From: Mycobacterium asiaticum
GTDB taxonomy: Bacteria > Actinomycetota > Actinomycetes > Mycobacteriales > Mycobacteriaceae
NCBI RefSeq assembly: GCF_001673635.1
Contig: NZ_LZMH01000080.1
Span: 1 to 59,114, forward strand
Direction of reading: 5' to 3'
DNA: 59,114 nucleotides
The notes under the pieces are model-generated. The model did no database searches. It had not been told where the DNA came from and saw only the letters and a list, made by a program, of their open reading frames with translations. Position numbers and translations under genes: made by a program. Below are positions 57,803 to 59,114 of this stretch, in pieces (position 1 is the first letter of the stretch; the number at the start of each line of letters is the position of its first letter).

Positions 57803-59098
57803 TCAGCCGTCGATACCGTCGGCCCCCTGAGTCCCGTTGAATCCTGCTCCGCTGGCGCCGTTTTGGCCACTGGCTCCCACATGCGATCCAGGGGGGCCAA
57901 AACCCGTTCCGCCCTGCGCGCCGACGCCGCGGGTCCCCTGCGTGCCGCCATCGCCGCCCGTCCCTCCGGTACCGCCGCTACCGGTAGCGCCCTGCAGGCC
58001 CGCCAACAACCCGCCGCGTCCGCCGGATCCGCCCTGGCCGCCGTCGCCACCGCTGCCGCCGTCGCCGCCGTGACCCGCGTCGCCACCGTCACCACCGTCA
58101 CCGCCGATGGCCAGCGTGCCGCTGCGGGCAGCTCCGCCGGCCGCGCCCGCGGTGCCATTGCCGCCCATGCCGCCGGCGCCTCCGTCGCCACCGGTACCGC
58201 CGTGGCCGCCCGAGCCGCCATCGCCGAGGAGCCATCCGCCGGCGCCGCCGCTGCCGCCCGCGCCGCCGGCGCCAGCATTACCGCCGCGGCCCCCGGTACC
58301 GCCGTCGCCTCCGTCGCCTCCGTTGCCGCCCAGGGCGTCGCCGGAGGCGAGAGTCGTGTCCTGGGCGTTGTTCGGGATCAACGGAATCGTCCCACCAGCA
58401 CCGCCATTGCCGCCCCGGTCGCCGCCACCGCCGAATCCACCGGCGCCGCCGTTCCCGCCATCGCCGCCGTTGCCGACCAGCAATCCGCCGCGACCGCCGG
58501 CGCCGCCGGCGCCGCCGGCACTGCCGTAGTGTCCGGATGTGCCGGTACCGCCGGCACCGCCGTTGCCACCCGCACCGCCAGTGGCGGTGCCGCTATGGGT
58601 GACGGTGTAGCCCCCTTGACCACCGGCCCCACCGTTGGCGCCGCCGCCGCCCCCGGCGCCGCCGTCACCGCCGCGGCCACCGACGACGTTGCCGGTCACG
58701 CCCGCGAAATCGGTATCGGCGCTGCCGCCGTCGCCACCCACACCGCCGTTGACCCCGGCCGTTCCGGGCTGGCCGTTGACGCCGTTGCCGCCCGTGAGTA
58801 CTCCGTTGACCACGGTGTTGCTCGGCCCGTCCCCTCCGTCCAGGAGCGGGTTGGTAGAGGTGGTCGGGTTGGTGCCGTTGGCCCCGGTCCAACCGACGCC
58901 CCCTCGTCCGCCATTGCCTCCGGTGCCTAACAAGCCGGCGTCTCCGCCCGCGCCGCCACGACCTCCGCCCAGACTCAGCGCTGTGGCGGCCCCGCCGTCG
59001 CCGCCGTTACCGCCGCTTCCGTACAGCCATCCGCCACTGCCCGTTGAGCAGGTGCAGCCGGTTGGCGAACTCGTGGCGCTGGGCGCGCAACGCGGTGC
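57803..59098 (-). pseudogene. PE_PGRS C-terminal repeat region without PE domain (truncated or misjoined)
   Basis: Reading from the right edge, the frame gives GSGGWLYGSGGNGGDGG and then about 400 residues of GG-A/N/D repeats, ending GTQGADGIDG and a stop at 57803. An in-frame stop lies at 59099-59101 and there is no ATG or GTG between it and the repeats, so the PE domain (about 95 residues) and linker are missing. The sequence preceding the repeats (TSSPTGCTCSTG) is not PE-like. Either the gene is broken here or the assembly is wrong. PE_PGRS nature is certain. Confidence 0.88.
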
Positions 59099-59102
59099 TC
59101 AT
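59007..59102 (-). other. Apparent fragment of a DcuS/CitA-type sensor kinase joined to PGRS sequence
   Basis: From ATG 59102 the minus strand reads MSTALRAQRHEFANRLHLLN, which is the phospho-acceptor helix of citrate/dicarboxylate sensor kinases (LRAQxHEFxNxLH; the His in RHEF). The match ends after HLLNG, where the frame runs into PGRS DNA and reaches a stop at 59007. An in-frame stop also lies just upstream at 59106. The short match is strong by eye but only about 20 residues. It is either a real rearrangement or an assembly join. Confidence 0.5.
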
Positions 59103-59114
59103 CACTCACACCGT

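Noticed and set aside
57773..58930. A 385-codon Ala-rich + strand frame and a Pro-rich frame opposite the PE_PGRS region.
   Set aside because: They are complements of GGC-GGC-type PGRS repeats; the Gly-rich minus frame ends in a proper stop and matches PE_PGRS composition.

Overview
The window is a high-GC stretch with the gene complement of a slow-growing mycobacterium outside the M. tuberculosis complex. Evidence is PE_PGRS genes at both ends, PPE genes with the SVP motif, a PE18/19-like PE gene, a furA-katG pair, a cyclopropane mycolic acid synthase, two cutinases and a Tat-exported DUF1906 protein. Genes are dense, starts are often GTG or TTG, and there are no rRNA, tRNA, insertion sequences, phage genes or CRISPR arrays. 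Both ends lie inside PE_PGRS repeats, and the right end joins a PGRS frame to an apparent fragment of a sensor kinase. The window may therefore be a whole contig of a draft assembly.

Layout. 1-6.2 kb: PE_PGRS, a large LuxR-type ATPase regulator, an M42 peptidase, a spore-photoproduct-lyase-like radical SAM protein and a small conserved protein. 6.3-17.2 kb: a cNMP-binding protein with an RHH-like tail, a CitE-like lyase, an aldo/keto reductase, a second M42 peptidase (the 'trio' type), a glucose-6-phosphate dehydrogenase, a YihY/BrkB membrane protein, HrpA helicase and a PPOX-fold protein. 17.2-21.6 kb: a secreted WWDP-repeat protein, a three-part class III nucleotide cyclase, a PucR-type regulator and a cutinase. 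21.6-24.5 kb: a PPE protein with a SHOCT tail, an SRPBCC protein and an acyltransferase. 24.7-28.4 kb: a compact glycoconjugate-type cluster of GT4 glycosyltransferase, methyltransferase, alpha/alpha-toroid protein and a convergent second methyltransferase. 28.5-33.5 kb: a lipoprotein, a mycolate cyclopropane synthase, a DUF899 protein and furA-katG. 33.5-39.5 kb: a DUF1906 protein, a coiled-coil protein, an L,D-transpeptidase, a persulfide/rhodanese sulfur pair and a second cutinase. 40.5-45.2 kb: a PE-PPE-PPE operon (type VII substrates), a GH16 glucanase and an M48 protease. 45.3-50.5 kb: a small protein, a TIGR00027-type methyltransferase, an MDR reductase, a TetR/haloalkane dehalogenase divergon with a clear operator, and a double-TetR protein. 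50.5-57.8 kb: a standalone EF-Tu-domain-II-like protein with a divergent partner, an amino acid permease, a pair of anchored exported proteins, a tautomerase-SDR operon, an epoxide-hydrolase-like protein and an epimerase. 57.8-59.1 kb: PE_PGRS C-terminus.

Many genes act at the cell envelope or in detoxification: peroxide (KatG), persulfide (MBL-rhodanese), halogenated or epoxide compounds, and wall or glucan remodelling. The most noteworthy items are the GT4/methyltransferase/toroid cluster, the PPE-SHOCT fusion, the standalone EF-Tu-like barrel pair, the SRPBCC-DUF5939-cyclase, two copies of a shared long palindrome at convergent gene ends, and the abnormal junction at the right end.
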